The position numbers and the translations under genes were made by a program. DNA of 64,000 bases from Takakia lepidozioides (taxonomy: Eukaryota; Streptophyta; Takakiopsida; Takakiales; Takakiaceae), in NCBI GenBank assembly GCA_030704615.1, contig CM060732.1, positions 51,627,053 through 51,691,052 on the forward strand, written 5' to 3'. This document shows, piece by piece, positions 1-10,859 of the stretch. The number at the start of each line of letters is the position of its first letter. Positions within the stretch are counted from its first letter, which is position 1. The notes beneath the pieces were generated by a model, which made no database searches, was not told where the DNA came from, and was given only the letters and a program-made list of their open reading frames with translations.

Positions 1-114
1 GAATAATGCTTGAACAAAAATAAGTTAGGAATAAACATCCCTGAACTTGTTTCCAGTTTGTGACATGGGTGAACCTTAGGCTGAAAGGCCTACCTATCCT
101 TAGCATTAAACTAC

Positions 115-475
115 AATTTAACCCCAGGGCGGGGGGTCAATTCTTGAACAAATAACACATGCAGAGAGGAAAGGGAGATTGTCAATGCTCGATGTGTGGG
201 CGCGCTGAAGGCAATACCCATTTTCTAAAACAGTGTCTCGGGTATTCTCATCAGAGAGCCACCCTCTTCAGGACCGTATAGTGCTTGCACCTCTGCTCAC
301 CAACTTTCAAAGTATCGATTCTGAGCCTAAAGCCCTGGCCCTGTTGGGGTCTAATTGCTAGGTAGCTCAGACACAGCAGATTGATGCAACCAATTGTTTA
401 TATCAAGGTAGCTCCAACTACTGGAGTGAGCCCCTCACAAAGGTAATAGTAAGCAGACTTTTGTGATCAATCATC
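115..475 (+). repeat. LINE 3'-end remnant, copy A
   Basis: In broken frames this reads as the C-terminal tail of a non-LTR reverse transcriptase. A zinc-binding pattern C-x2-C then H-x4-C (CSMCGRAEGNTHFLKQC) is followed by GYSHQR and, after a frame change, a segment like NFQSIDSEPKALALLGSNC. The same nucleotide family recurs at 26755-26945 and 41690-42010 in the same orientation, for example the shared stretch around GAGTGAGC-CCTCACAAAG near 425-445 and 26910-26930. No upstream reverse transcriptase domain is visible because the window begins here. It is a dead fragment. The LINE assignment rests on the zf-RVT-like cysteine/histidine spacing. Confidence 0.5.
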
Positions 476-1267
476 GTGCAGTACCCTCACCGTAATGGTC
501 ACATACAAACTGTCATGTATGAATGACTGTGCAGCCTAAATTTTTAGGGTTTTACAACATGAATTGCTAGCAGGTAGCTCCAAAATTAGCTCAACTAGAC
601 TCACTAACAAGACATAAGTATATCCTTCTCTGGGCAGGGAAAAAAATGGAGAAATACCAACCCAACAAGGAACACACCATAGAGAATGATAAACAAAACA
701 GGCATCACTGTCAAGATTCAAGAAAGGCAATTAACCACTGTGTTCAAATGCACAATGCAAGAAGTATAGAATCAGGCATGAAAGATCGCAGTGGTGGCTT
801 GTACTTGTAGAGTTCAAGTGGAAAGTTACTAGTCACGATCATCATTTGGATGGCAATCTGCCATCTCTTTCCAGGCGCTACGACAGAAACATTCATGCTT
901 GCAGGAACCTAATTCCAGATATGCCGCACACCAAATCGACTGGCCACGAACTTGAACGAAACTTACCAAGGGTAGAGTCAGGCAACAATTAAGTGCTTTT
1001 CCAGCGATGGCACACCCGAGCACCCCCGCCCAAGCTCCTCCTCTACTCCTCTACCCTCGTGCCTCTGCTGCTATGGCAACAACACACAATGTTGCACTTT
1101 ATAAGCTCTGCTCGCATCGCCCGCTTCCTTTGCTACCACCACCCAAGCGCGCCCATAGAAACACAGAAATGAAAATGAACTTCACGCATGCGTAGAGTTG
1201 ATGAAACAATCACAAGCTAAACCCTAAAAATCTTACAAAATGGTAAGCAAACTTTTGTGATCAAACA
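448..1267. repeat. 25-bp direct repeats flanking about 800 bp without a gene
   Basis: A near-identical stretch of about 25 bp (GTAAGC-ACTTTTGTGATCAA core) occurs at 448-473 and again at 1241-1267. The DNA between them and on to 1500 shows no recognisable coding sequence; the small open frames on both strands have no family features. The repeats could be insertion debris or an old duplication. Confidence 0.35.
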
Positions 1268-1604
1268 TTCCCAATCTCTTCCCAATCTCTTCACATTCCC
1301 AATCCCAATCAACTCGTACGTCCTAGCTAGCTTCTAGTTGCGCATCGTGCGTCATACATGGCAGCTCGTCGTCCCCGCGCTTCAGTCTAGCCCAACGCGA
1401 CCAGCCATCTTCCAGCCACCCCCCGATGAAGGCGACCTCCAATCGACGGTAATAACTTGATGTACAAAAACAATCAACGGCTACAATAAATTCAACTTTT
1501 TCCGACTTCGTTCCCGCGTGCTGCGTTTTCTACTTCATATGTCCATTTTTTATGGACTGCAAGTTGCCGCTTTTGGATGGCCCATACCATGCTTCTTCCC
1601 TAAG

Positions 1605-1793
1605 CCAATGGAACTTCATGGCGCCAGACTTGCTAGATGGGCTATGTATCTACAGGAATTTGACATGGATATAGTCTATAAGAAGGGCAAGGAAAACACG
1701 AATGCTGATGCACTCACACGGATTGATCCTCCTGTTAGCAGGCCTATGCTCACCTTGGATGACCTTGTTGCTGCATGCTGCCCCTCCTCCTGA
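1605..1793 (+). pseudogene. Ty3/gypsy RNase H C-terminal fragment
   Basis: This short frame contains RLARWAMYLQEFDMDIVYKKG and then KENTNADALTR, the standard end of the RNase H domain in Ty3/gypsy polyproteins (LARW...LQEFDF.I.Y..GKEN..ADALSR). The protease, most of the reverse transcriptase and the N-terminal RNase H residues are missing upstream. The frame ends in a stop at 1791-1793, and the linker up to the integrase frame at 2136 contains further stops. It is the left stump of the same element as the integrase next to it and is certainly non-functional. Confidence 0.8.
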
Positions 1794-2135
1794 TCTTGCC
1801 TCTCTTCTCAACCTTCTTTGTGCAGATCATCAACCCTTGGCCCTAGATTCGCATGGCATATTGGCTGCTTGGGGCTGGTCTAGCCTATTAGATGAGCCTA
1901 GTTTGATTTATTCGTGTGTTAGTATGTGTGGTGGATCTATCGCTTAACGAGAATTCGGATGGTTTGGTGGAAGTTCCTTGTTGTGTTTCAGCCCTTCTCT
2001 TTCCTAGGCCCCCGAGTTTGTTATGATTCGGCTGCTGCACTCCGGTGTGACTATTGGCTTGAGCCTCAAGGCCTGATTTGGTTATCCATGAGTAGTAACA
2101 AATGAGGTAAAGGTATCCCTGGCTGGAGATCATAG

Positions 2136-3488
2136 GTGCAAGCACTCCAGACCACCTTCTCTAAAACCCATTGTCTACCTCTTATGTACAGTGCAGTCAT
2201 GGATGATCAGCTACATGCTGCGCTACTCCAACGATGCCAATCAGGGCGTTCGCCAGCTGGCCTTTCTGAGTCTTTGCGTAAACAAATTCTCTATCATGTG
2301 TCTACTCACCGTTTTATGGGTGATAAACTTTTCAAGGAGCTCACTAGAGGAGGAGTGCCATGCTACTTGGAGGTGCCACCACGGAGCCAGCTGAATGCTT
2401 TATTGGAGCGTTTCCATTGTTCCTTGTATATAGGTCACATTGGTATCAAGAAAACTGTGGCCCGCATCCAAGAGGTATACTATTGGCTGGGAATTCACCG
2501 AGACGTCACCGAATTCATCTCTAGGTGTGAAGGTTGTCGTGCTAACATTGCTCCCCCTAGGACCCGGATCTTGTATGAGCTGCAGCCTTTGCCTGTCACC
2601 CATGCTTTTGCTCGTGCTGGCATTGACTTGGTAGGACTCCTCGCACTCACATCAAAGGGTCGAAGCTACCTTTGTGTTGCTACCGACTACTTGACTAAGT
2701 GGGTAGAAGTCCGGCCTTTGTATTCCAAGGCTAGTGATGTTGTAGCCCAGTTCTTCTTCAATGAGATCCTTATGCGGCATGGGTGTCCTCGGGAGATACT
2801 AACGGATCAGGGCAAGGAGTTTTGTAACCAGCTCCTCACGGTGATTTGTTTCAACTTTGGTGTTAAGCATTCCACCACCACCCCATACCATCCCCAGACC
2901 AATGGCCTTACGGAACGCTTCAACCAAACTCTTTGCCGAATGTTGGAGAAGAATGGCGCACTTACCAGGGAGTGGGATACCTTTCTTTCCCCTATTCTCT
3001 TTGCTTATCGCACCGCCGTGCATGCTAGCACCAAGAAGACTCCTTTTGGTCACAAGTGTGTTTCTCCTTTGCATTCTACCCCTCTTATTTCTACTGTTGC
3101 TGATCTGGTTGATCTTGAGACCTTTGTTGAGGATCTTCATGCTCAACATGCGGTGTCTATCCATGATGCCAAGATGAACATTGGTAAGGCTCAACTAATC
3201 CAGACCCGTAATTTTAACAAGCGTGTCAAGTATTCTAACCTGGTTCAGGTGGGACAGACCGTGTGCGTTCGATTACAACATGACAAGCAAGCATGCAAAG
3301 CTAAGCTCAAGATCGATGGTCCATACTTGATCTATCAGATTTTACGTGGGCGACGTGCTCTCCTTCTTCCACAAGGCTCTAATACTGAAGTGCGGGATGA
3401 ACCTATTTCCTTGACAGACTTGGTGCATTCCGAGCTAGTTTTTGATCTTACATGTATCAGAGGGGTGCACGGTGGGGTAATGTCTTGA
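2136..3488 (+). mobile_element. Ty3/gypsy retrotransposon integrase remnant
   Basis: This intact 450-codon frame is a retrotransposon integrase. Counting from residue 1 at 2136, the zinc-binding HHCC module is H94, H101, C131 and C134. The catalytic core has D164 (GIDLVG), D224 (ILTDQGKEF) and E260 (PYHPQTNGLTERFNQ), with exactly 35 residues between the second Asp and the Glu, so the DDE triad is complete. A basic C-terminal region follows to about residue 440; no chromodomain is recognised. With the RNase H stump at 1605-1793 it gives the gypsy order RT-RNase H-IN. The first codons are arbitrary because the natural product is a polyprotein. The element is 5'-truncated, with no gag, protease or main RT, so it could not transpose alone. 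The open integrase frame suggests a fairly recent insertion. Confidence 0.9.
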
Positions 3489-3721
3489 TCTTCTTAGCTG
3501 ATCTACTTCAGCTTGATCCACTTCTCTTCTCAACGGCTTAGTCTTAGTTTGCGGATGATGACTCTTGGGGTCCTAGGACTTGACCTCTCTAGGACTTAGA
3601 ACATTCTAGTTTCATGGCATATCACCATCTGTACTCCCTGCACGGTTTTCGTAGCCAAGGGTTTTGTCCTCGGCCCAACTTGCAGGTGCCAGGTTTTCTC
3701 TTGCTAGGTTTTTCACCCAGC

Positions 3722-4250
3722 AGTGGAGGGTGATATTTTCCTATTATTTGTTTTCCTTCGCGGAGCTCAGGACTTTTCGTGGGGGGTAGGCTTCACAACC
3801 CATATTTGCTTAGCCTGGAAACAAAACGGCGATATACATCCATAGTATATTTTTTTGGCGTATAAAGCCGTTAAACCGTTACAATGATATCTAGGTTAGG
3901 GTTAGTTTTTGCTGGTGGCTCGATCCTGATCCTTCGCCAAATCTAGGGCTACAAGGCGGCGCCATGGGCTTTGGCTTGTGACATCTCGCTACGCGGCGGG
4001 CCACTACGGCTAGGGCTTTTGTATAAAGACGACGCCCTGACACAAGGTCAGGGCGGTGTACTGGGGTGTTAGTGTATATGTGATATTTGGTGTACAAGCT
4101 TTGGATGAGAGCTGCTTTGTGTCATATCCGTGTGTTTGATCCTCCTCTCGCGCATTGCTTGCTCTTTCCGCTCGCCCCTTTGTTGTGCAACCTTGCTTCT
4201 TGAGAGGAAAGGAGTATATGCTTCAGGCTGGTTTTAAGGCAAGGCTTCAA
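3722..4250 (+). repeat. Possible polypurine tract and 3' LTR of the gypsy element
   Basis: About 235 bp after the integrase stop there is a purine run (AGTGGAGGG, 3722-3730) followed at once by TGATATTTTCC, which suits a polypurine tract and the TG start of an LTR. A TATA-like TATAAAG lies at 4022-4028, as expected in LTR U3. No matching 5' LTR or clear 3' boundary is in the window, so the end coordinate is a guess. Confidence 0.35.
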
Positions 4251-5084
4251 TCTTCCTTTTCCTTAAAACATTTTCTATGGGCGTGCTCTTGAAAGTGAAT
4301 GCTTCTGTCCGTGCTTCTTGCAAAGCTGAATCTACTAGCAAACCCCCTACCCCCTTGAATAATACACTATCATTGCGGACACTCCTAGATGGAAAAAGTT
4401 AGCTTCACTAAACGGGCTGTTGTAGGCTGTAATCGCTACCAGTCCAGCTATCAATTAGAGACAAGTACCGTTAAGTATAACATAACAGGCCCACCTGTTG
4501 GTGCGGCGGGGGCCTTAGTTAGTTAGTTAACTGATCAGTAACTAACAGATGCCTAACTGCAAGTGGGCCCTTCAACATGAACATCCTCCTTCAAAGATAA
4601 TCTCACATTCAACAGCCTGCAGACTTTCTCGAAAGACTTTCCTAGTACTTACTTGGAGCAGGCCTGGCTGCCCGCCAACTTCCTTTTGGCATGCATATCC
4701 ATAATCTGACTGGCATTCAATAGAGAAAAGACAATGAGAGACAGTTTCTCAGTCTTCAGATAAAGAATTTCAGAGAGAAGTGGCGGTCCACACCTTCAAC
4801 TCCAAGCGTGCGGCTCCTTACTCCCTCGCTATAACCCGCTGCTCGCCCTAATTATGTTCGCACTACCTGCAATCCCATAATTCATGGCTGCATTATCCTC
4901 TTGTCAGATCACTCTGCCCCAGCCCCCTTTATTCTATCATTTCCTAATAACCCACACACTTTATCTTTTCTTTCTTTATCTTTATCTTCGTATCAAAAAT
5001 AAAAACATAAAATAATAATAATAATAAAGGGCTATTTGTTTTTCAAATTATGAGGGCAGGAAATAAGCTCTTTCTTAGTAACCT
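4251..5084. other. Intergenic, no gene seen
   Basis: No coding sequence with family features is visible. The stretch becomes A/T-rich toward the right, with TTTATCTT repeats near 4960-4990 and a TAA/AAT microsatellite at about 5012-5030. Confidence 0.5.
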
Positions 5085-5220
5085 CGCCGAAAAAACAAAA
5101 AAAAAAAACCTCGCCGAGCACAAGGCTCATGGGACATCGCCCAGTGGAAGGAAGAAGACCACACTCGACAAGGTAGCAGGGTTCGAACCTGGGTGGCAAC
5201 TCTTTTTGTTTCAGCAACAC
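5085..5220 (-). repeat. tRNA-related SINE copy (minus strand)
   Basis: Read on the minus strand it contains CACCCAGGTTCGAACCCTGC, a good RNA polymerase III B box (GGTTCGAACC). It continues through CTACCTTGTCGAGTG and ends in GTGCTCGGCGAGG plus a T run. Related sequence occurs at 10735-10815 (minus) and 56517-56600 (plus), and its tail portion at about 61160-61205. The shared body outside the tRNA-like part marks a SINE family and not a tRNA gene. Confidence 0.55.
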
Positions 5221-5229
5221 AAATGAAAA

Positions 5230-6180
5230 ACAATAAAAATGAAACTTCCGCGAACCAGTTAGTACCTTATGGTTTTAATGATAATAATATTTTAAATAAT
5301 AATAATAATAAAGCGAGGGTGGGCCAGGAAATAGAACCCACAGCGCGTTCAGTCAGAACGTAGGGACCACCGGCCGCTGCATTAAATAGCCGCAGTCTAC
5401 AAATGTCAAGGCGTATGCTATGCGGCCACGTGTCCCCGACAGTGGGAAAGTGTCTCATTATGGGGCGCAGGATCGATGAAAAACGTCTAAACGGATGAGA
5501 TGTGTGGATGAGAAGGTATGTTCCGGCTGTTTGACCTGATCTCGGGTGCAGAGTGAAGGGTGTGGGGAGGTGCATGATTGATTACTGTGCGGGCGCAGTT
5601 TGACTTTGTCGTTGGGGGCGCAGTGAAAAGCCTGATTTTACGACAGGCGTATTAATTTTGGGTCGGGGGTGAAAATGTGGAGTGCACGAGTTCAAAGGGA
5701 CGTAATTACCACGGATGTACATCCATCCGGCGAGAGGTCCGCGCGTGCGAAGCTGCGACTGGGGCTGCGAGTCTGTGGGAGAGAGAGAGGTCTGAGGGAG
5801 AGAGAGAGAGAGGGAGAGCACAGAGATGCATTTCTGAGCGTTGGAGTGGGAATGATAGGGCTTCGGATCGGATTTGGAAGAAGGGGGCGGAAAGGCGTGA
5901 GGGGAATCCGGGTAGGTAGAGTGAAGAGTTTGTGGTGAGGGAGAAGAGTAGTGTGGGATTTGGTAGACAGATTGGAGGTGAGAAAGAAGGATCAAGCGCT
6001 GACAAGTGCATTGGCATTGGGGAAAGAACGAGAGGAGGGAGGAGGTGGCGTGGTCCGTCGCTCGTTTCGGAGAGGGATTGAGGGGAGAGGAAGAGACGGA
6101 GGGAGGGGGATTATTAGGGGTTTAAGAGCTGACGAGGCCGGAGAGGCGCGAAAAAGAGCGGGATGAGACGGGGGAGGGAC
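5230..6180. promoter_or_regulatory. Upstream region of PUR-alpha copy A
   Basis: No gene is recognised. The left part has an AAT/TAA microsatellite (about 5280-5310). The right part is G-rich with a GA/GAGA run at about 5778-5815, common in plant promoters and 5' leaders. Homology with the leader of PUR-alpha copy B starts only near 6180, so most of this DNA lies outside the duplicated block. The open frames at 5669-6166 look like by-products of purine-rich composition. Confidence 0.4.
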
Positions 6181-6393
6181 GAAAGAAACAACACTGGAAC
6201 GTCATTCATGTGCGTGAACTGAGGCAGGGATTGTGATTCAGGAGGTAGCTCACATTTTCGGTGTTGTGGAGCCGAGTTCGAGGCTGCACAATGCGCTTTT
6301 TCTTGCTCCTACAGCGTCTGTAGCGGTTTTCTTCATTCTTTCACTATTCGTGACTGCTTGTTACGTCACCGACTTAGGGGCCTGTGGAGTGCG

Positions 6394-8775
6394 ATGGAAG
6401 CTGCTCCAGCAGGCGATGTGGAGCTGGTATGTAAGACTCTACAGGTGGAGCACAAGCTATTCTACTTTGATCTGAAGGAAAATCTGCGAGGGCGCTACCT
6501 GAAAATTTCTGAAAAGACCTCCGGATCACGGTCCACCATCATTGTCCCCGTTGCAGGCATTGTCTGGTTTGTGGACTTGTTTAATTACTATGCGAATGGC
6601 GATGATCCCGAGCTGTCCAGCAAGGAGCTGCAGCTTGACACCAAGGTGATTGAAATTTGTTGACATTTTAGTGCAAATGTCTTCACTGCCAGAGATGACA
6701 GCAGGACAAAGGCGGATACAATGCCCTAGGTTTGGTTGCAATTTCAGCTTTCATGGAGTGTTATAGGCAACTTTTACCGTCCCATGTTCTGTGTCCTCTT
6801 ATCAGGAGAAACCACTGCTAACAATATGGAAAGGTCCTCTTAAGATGGGATAGAAAACTTGGCTGTAACACTGTAGGAAATCCTTTGTGCAATCAAAACG
6901 AGGGAATGGTTTCACCTTTGGTCCCGATAATTTTTTCTGATATGGACACAGATAGGTTCTTCTACAGTCTACAAACGTAGTTTTATGGTGCAATGCTGAC
7001 ACAATACATGTGCTTCCTGATTGAAAGCTTTGATGGAGGAGTTTTGAGAAGCAAACCATTACACTTTGCCAGTGAATGGGATGATTATTTTCGGGATTGA
7101 TGGATGAGTACAGGTGTTCTACTTCGATGTTGGTGAAAACCAGAGGGGTCGCTTTCTGAAGGTATTGTCTGATTGACAAGTCAAATAAGTCTTGTGGTTG
7201 CCCTGATGTCCATAAAACGAAAAATTCTGGAGCAAACACTTTGTAGGTGTCACCATTGATTGCAAAAAGCAAGGATTGTAACGGTTTCTTTAAGATGATA
7301 TGCCTTAGGTAGAGTTCTGTGTTCTGATCAAACCTTTTTCGAAGATAGAAGCTACACTACCGATTTCCGTATCATGTAAGTGGACAGTGTACAGTATATG
7401 CATCTGCTTGTGGTTTGATGTGATTCGGTCCTATCATAATAAATGAATCCAGGACTTGAGCTTCAATGCAGGGGAGTGATCATTGACTAAGCCTGCAGTG
7501 CTACTAACACAGCTAGGGTTCTGGTTTAAGGGCATTACAGACGGTAGGATGCTTGGCAGGACTGTTGCTCAGCCTATTTTATACGTTGCACATGACATAT
7601 CCAATCTCTGAGTTCATTGAAGGTGGTACAGGTCTCAGAAGCATCAGTGACACGCAGTCGCAGCACGATTATTGTGCCTGCTGGAAATCCAGAGGACGAT
7701 GGGTGGGCTGCATTCCGTAATATTCTGGTTGAGATACATGAAGCTTCACAGGTTTTGCTCCCGCCACCATCCGGTTCTGGATCTCCACAGGTATCATCCT
7801 AGGATGCCTTTCTTACTTGACATCTTGCTGAATCTTTCCGATTTACTGTGGCATGGTAAAGTGCCTAAGGTCTGGCCTGAGCCCTAGTTTGTACGTTTTA
7901 GGGTTTTGTTTTTCCCTTAATTCTCTGATTCAGACCACCTAAGTATACATTCAACTTGTCAGAGTTGCTGTTGTGATTCAGTCATTCGCCCGCTCTATTA
8001 TTTTATGTTGTCAATTCCCTCTCCATACAGATTCTAACGGAGGTGAGTTGTCATGGTGCAGCAAGCCCTAGCTTCTTTGGAGCATGTGCCGGGTTTGTCG
8101 GACACTGTAGGAGTTGGTTTCCTTCCAAGTAGCAATTCTCCTCCCATGTCCTCAGGTAGTTCTATGCCCGATGGCCCACTCAACGTGCCATCTTCAAGCA
8201 CGGAAAGAGGAGGAATGGGTGCTGCCCGGGTGATACGAGCTGAGCAGAAGAAGTTTTTCTTTGACCTTGGCAGCAATGCACGGGGCCAGTACCTTCGCAT
8301 CTCAGAGGTGGGGTATTCTTGTCAGTGAGATTGACCTGTAGTCTCCGGCTTCAATGTGTGCCGGATTGCCGTCCAACATGTGAATGTCTCATAGTTTGAA
8401 ATCACAATGGTGCCGCCTAGTTTTTGTGATGTACATGTATGTGATGGCTGGCAATTCTATATCTCATCATTTTATGCCCTTCACCAGCAAAGACGAAGAA
8501 GAAGCAGCCCGTCCTTGAACTGGTTTCTAAACCGGACCAGGCCGTCCCCCCCCCCCCCCCCCCCTCCCCAAGAGAATTTCCATTCATCTCATGGGCTTTG
8601 CTTGCAGGTGACGGGAGCGGACCGGTCTGCTATAATTCTACCTGCTTTAGCGTTGGAACAATTTCATGAAACACTCGGCCAGTTTGTAGAAATGGTGAAA
8701 AGCCAAGGTCTGTTGGGTACAGGGGTGGCCAATGTCCGGACCATTGCACCCGCTCGGAAAAGATCCGAGAGCTAA
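6394..8775 (+). CDS. PURA1: PUR-alpha-like ssDNA/RNA-binding protein, copy A
   Basis: Plant PUR-alpha: a purine-rich single-stranded nucleic-acid-binding protein acting in transcription and replication. Five coding exons can be joined in phase: 6394-6645, 7114-7161, 7632-7790, 8062-8307, 8608-8775, about 290 residues against about 296 in Arabidopsis PURA1. Three PUR repeats are seen: I around residues 10-84 (KLFYFDLKENLRGRYLKISE), II beginning VFYFDVGENQRGRFLK, and III beginning KKFFFDLGSNARGQYLRISE. The end is basic (RKRSES). The start ATG at 6394 matches MEAAP in copy B. Oddity: the acceptor aligned with copy B (8030) would give a frameshift and early stop; only the acceptor after 8061 keeps the frame. 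Intron 4 holds a run of about 20 C. Homologous 5' leader starts near 6180. The gene is probably functional if the 8061 acceptor is used. Confidence 0.9.
8547..8568 (+). repeat. Poly-C tract in PUR-alpha copy A intron 4
   Basis: A nearly uninterrupted run of about 20 C residues lies in the last intron, 40-60 bases before the exon-5 acceptor at 8607. No comparable tract is seen in the matching intron of copy B. Confidence 0.8.
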
Positions 8776-9490
8776 GCCATGAAGTGCATTCTACACAGAA
8801 TCAATAACATTCAAATAGCAGCACCTGATATTGGTGTTGCTGTGCGGGAGGGGCTGCAACACTGAAACTCCATGAGCTGCACAAATCCAGTAGCAAGGGA
8901 CTTGGAATCTCTGGTGCAGGAGCTCCGTGAGGGCAAGGTTTGGCAAGCTGGGCTGAGTGGAGGTTTCAGGAATGATAATTTTCCAGACCATGGAGATGGC
9001 ATCAGATAGTGGATGGTGTCAGTTCTCCGCTGTAAGGTGGCCCCAACATGCCCACTGACACAAGCTCTGTAGGTTGCCGAAAGCCATGGTCAGCACGCAA
9101 GTACCAGAGTGCAGATGGATACAGCTTTTGTATGACTTCTAGCTTAACTTTTCTCTCTGGGGTTTTGCCAACCCACGTGGTTTTTAGAAGCATCTGAGCA
9201 AGAGTAAGATGCAGGGGCTCGCTATTTGCATACAACACTGCAGAAGCGCTGTTTTGCAGGACACTATATCGAGATTTGTGCGGAGGCCACCAAAGAACTT
9301 GTTTTTGAATTGTGTGTCAGTTGCAAGTACTCAATAGGTAGGCATTTTAGTGTCAAAAGGGTTAAAGCCAGCATCTGGAATGTAAGCACTCCAATGACCA
9401 TCAGCACCCATTACTTTTTGCAGCTGTACACTTGGATGCTGCTGCACATATACTCCCTACCAATAAGGACTGGTGTCATTCATTGATAGC
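8776..9490 (+). other. 3' UTR and downstream DNA shared with PUR-alpha copy B
   Basis: This non-coding stretch aligns along its length with the reverse complement of 46770-47489. Landmarks found in both are GTTGCTGTGCGGGAGG (about 8834), GAGCTGCACAAA (about 8875), GGCAAGCTGGGCTG-like sequence (about 8943), CCAGACCA, TAGTGGATGGT (about 9006), CGCTGTTTTGCAGGAC (about 9247) and GGTGTCAT-CATTGAT (about 9473). It shows the duplication extended well past the stop codon. Confidence 0.75.
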
Positions 9491-10029
9491 AACCATGATT
9501 GGATTTCATGTGAGGGAATCATATCAGATGTCCTCCACTGGTGTACTGGATGCTTGTGTGACAGAAGATGCTGTGAGAAAGTAATGGTTTGATCACAAGC
9601 TTCCTTCTGTGAATTCCAGAAGCAAGAAAACCTTGAGGAATCCGGTAAATGACCAAGAGGCACTTTGTTGAGGGACTCTGGAGATTGTGTAGACTTGTTT
9701 GAGTTGCTGTTGGATAGCTTTCTGTATGGAGGAAGGGGTTTTGTTGCATTGATATGGTTCAGTTAGAACTTGAATCATCTGCACTCAAACCTAAGTTTCA
9801 GAGCAATGGGTGTGTGTTTGCTCTACCTAGTCGGTACTCGCATGTAGGCTTTTTGCAACAATCTCAGAAGCTACAGATACTCTTGTGACTGGTGGGCCAA
9901 TGATAAGCAGCAAGTCTACTCTATTCTCTTTTTCTAGTGATGTGTATAGCCAGCCATCGGTCCATTCCAACCTATATGTCCTTTTGGTGAACAGTAGGTG
10001 GCTATTGTCAACCGCACCTTGGTGGACTG
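9491..10029. other. Intergenic, no gene seen
   Basis: Short open frames on both strands have no recognisable motif. Homology with the copy-B flank ends at about 9490. Confidence 0.45.
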
Positions 10030-10725
10030 TTAGTTCTTTTTTCTTTTTTCAAAGGAGCGGCCCCTCACAAATCAGGCCCCTTAATTATGTGAGAGGAGAA
10101 AATAACCTGTGTTTGGTGGTTATTTGATTTTTTTCATAACCAGCGGTTCGGTTGCTTCAAATTTTAGGAAAACTATTAACCTGCGGTTGCGGTTACGGTT
10201 ATTAATAATTTTATGGCTAGATATAACGATATAACCTGCAGTTGTGGTTACTTGCAAAAACCTCAAATAATCGGCATTTTTCATCAAATATTGCGGGTAT
10301 TTGGCGGTAGGTTCTTTAAAAGTTTCTTTGCTTGGTTATCCAGTGTTTGGTGGTTATTTAATTTTTTCATAACCAGCGGTTCCGGTTGCTTCAAATTTTA
10401 GGAAAACTATTAACCTGCGGTTGCGGTTATTAATTTTTTAATGGCTATTTATGACGATATGACCTGCAGTTGCGGTTAGTTGCAAAAACCTCAAATAACC
10501 GGCATTCTTCATCAAATGACCCCGGGTATTGGGCGGTTTAGGGTTCTTTGCTCGGTTATTTGAATGCATGACCTCCGCCGGTTCCTAACTGGACCGATTA
10601 CGTCATATTTTCGCCACCATCTGTTATACATATATATAACCGGATAGGTAACCGCCAGAGATTAGAGACAACCGCCCAACACTAAAAATAACCTCCCAGG
10701 TGTTTCCCTTTGAAAAAAAAAAAAA
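10030..10725. mobile_element. Non-autonomous MITE-like element with internal tandem repeat
   Basis: The stretch is bounded by inverted termini: T-run then TTCAAAGG on the left (about 10035-10055) and CCCTTTGAA then A-run on the right (about 10706-10727). Inside, a 234-bp unit starts at 10110 (TGTTTGGTGGTTATTT) and again at 10344, with subrepeats such as CATAACCAGCGGTT and CCTGCGGTTGCGGTTA. No protein is encoded. The left 75 bp recurs inverted at about 61213-61293, and a related end is at 54950-55025, so the terminus belongs to a dispersed family. No clear target-site duplication could be read through the homopolymers. Confidence 0.5.
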
Positions 10726-10734
10726 AACCTCTGT

Positions 10735-10815
10735 CGTACTAATAACCTCACCACGAGGCGCTCTACACCCGACAAGTTAGCAGGATTTGAACCCAGAATC
10801 ACCTGGGTGGCACTC
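10735..10815 (-). repeat. tRNA-related SINE copy (minus strand)
   Basis: On the minus strand it contains GAGTGCCACCCAGGTGATTC, then a B-box-like GGGTTCAAATCC, then CTAACTTGTCGGGTGTAGAG. It is the same family as 5085-5220 and 56517-56600, and abuts the A-run end of the MITE-like element. Confidence 0.5.
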
Positions 10816-10859
10816 CTTAAAAAGCAATTTCAGGAACAAAATAAGAAATAACAAAAAAT

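Noticed and set aside
5582-6017. Small genes in the purine-rich stretch upstream of PUR-alpha A
   Set aside because: Open frames appear in several registers because of GA-rich composition; no motif.
6802-7272. A minus-strand open frame of 156 codons
   Set aside because: It runs antisense through introns and exon 2 of PUR-alpha copy A and has no recognised domain.
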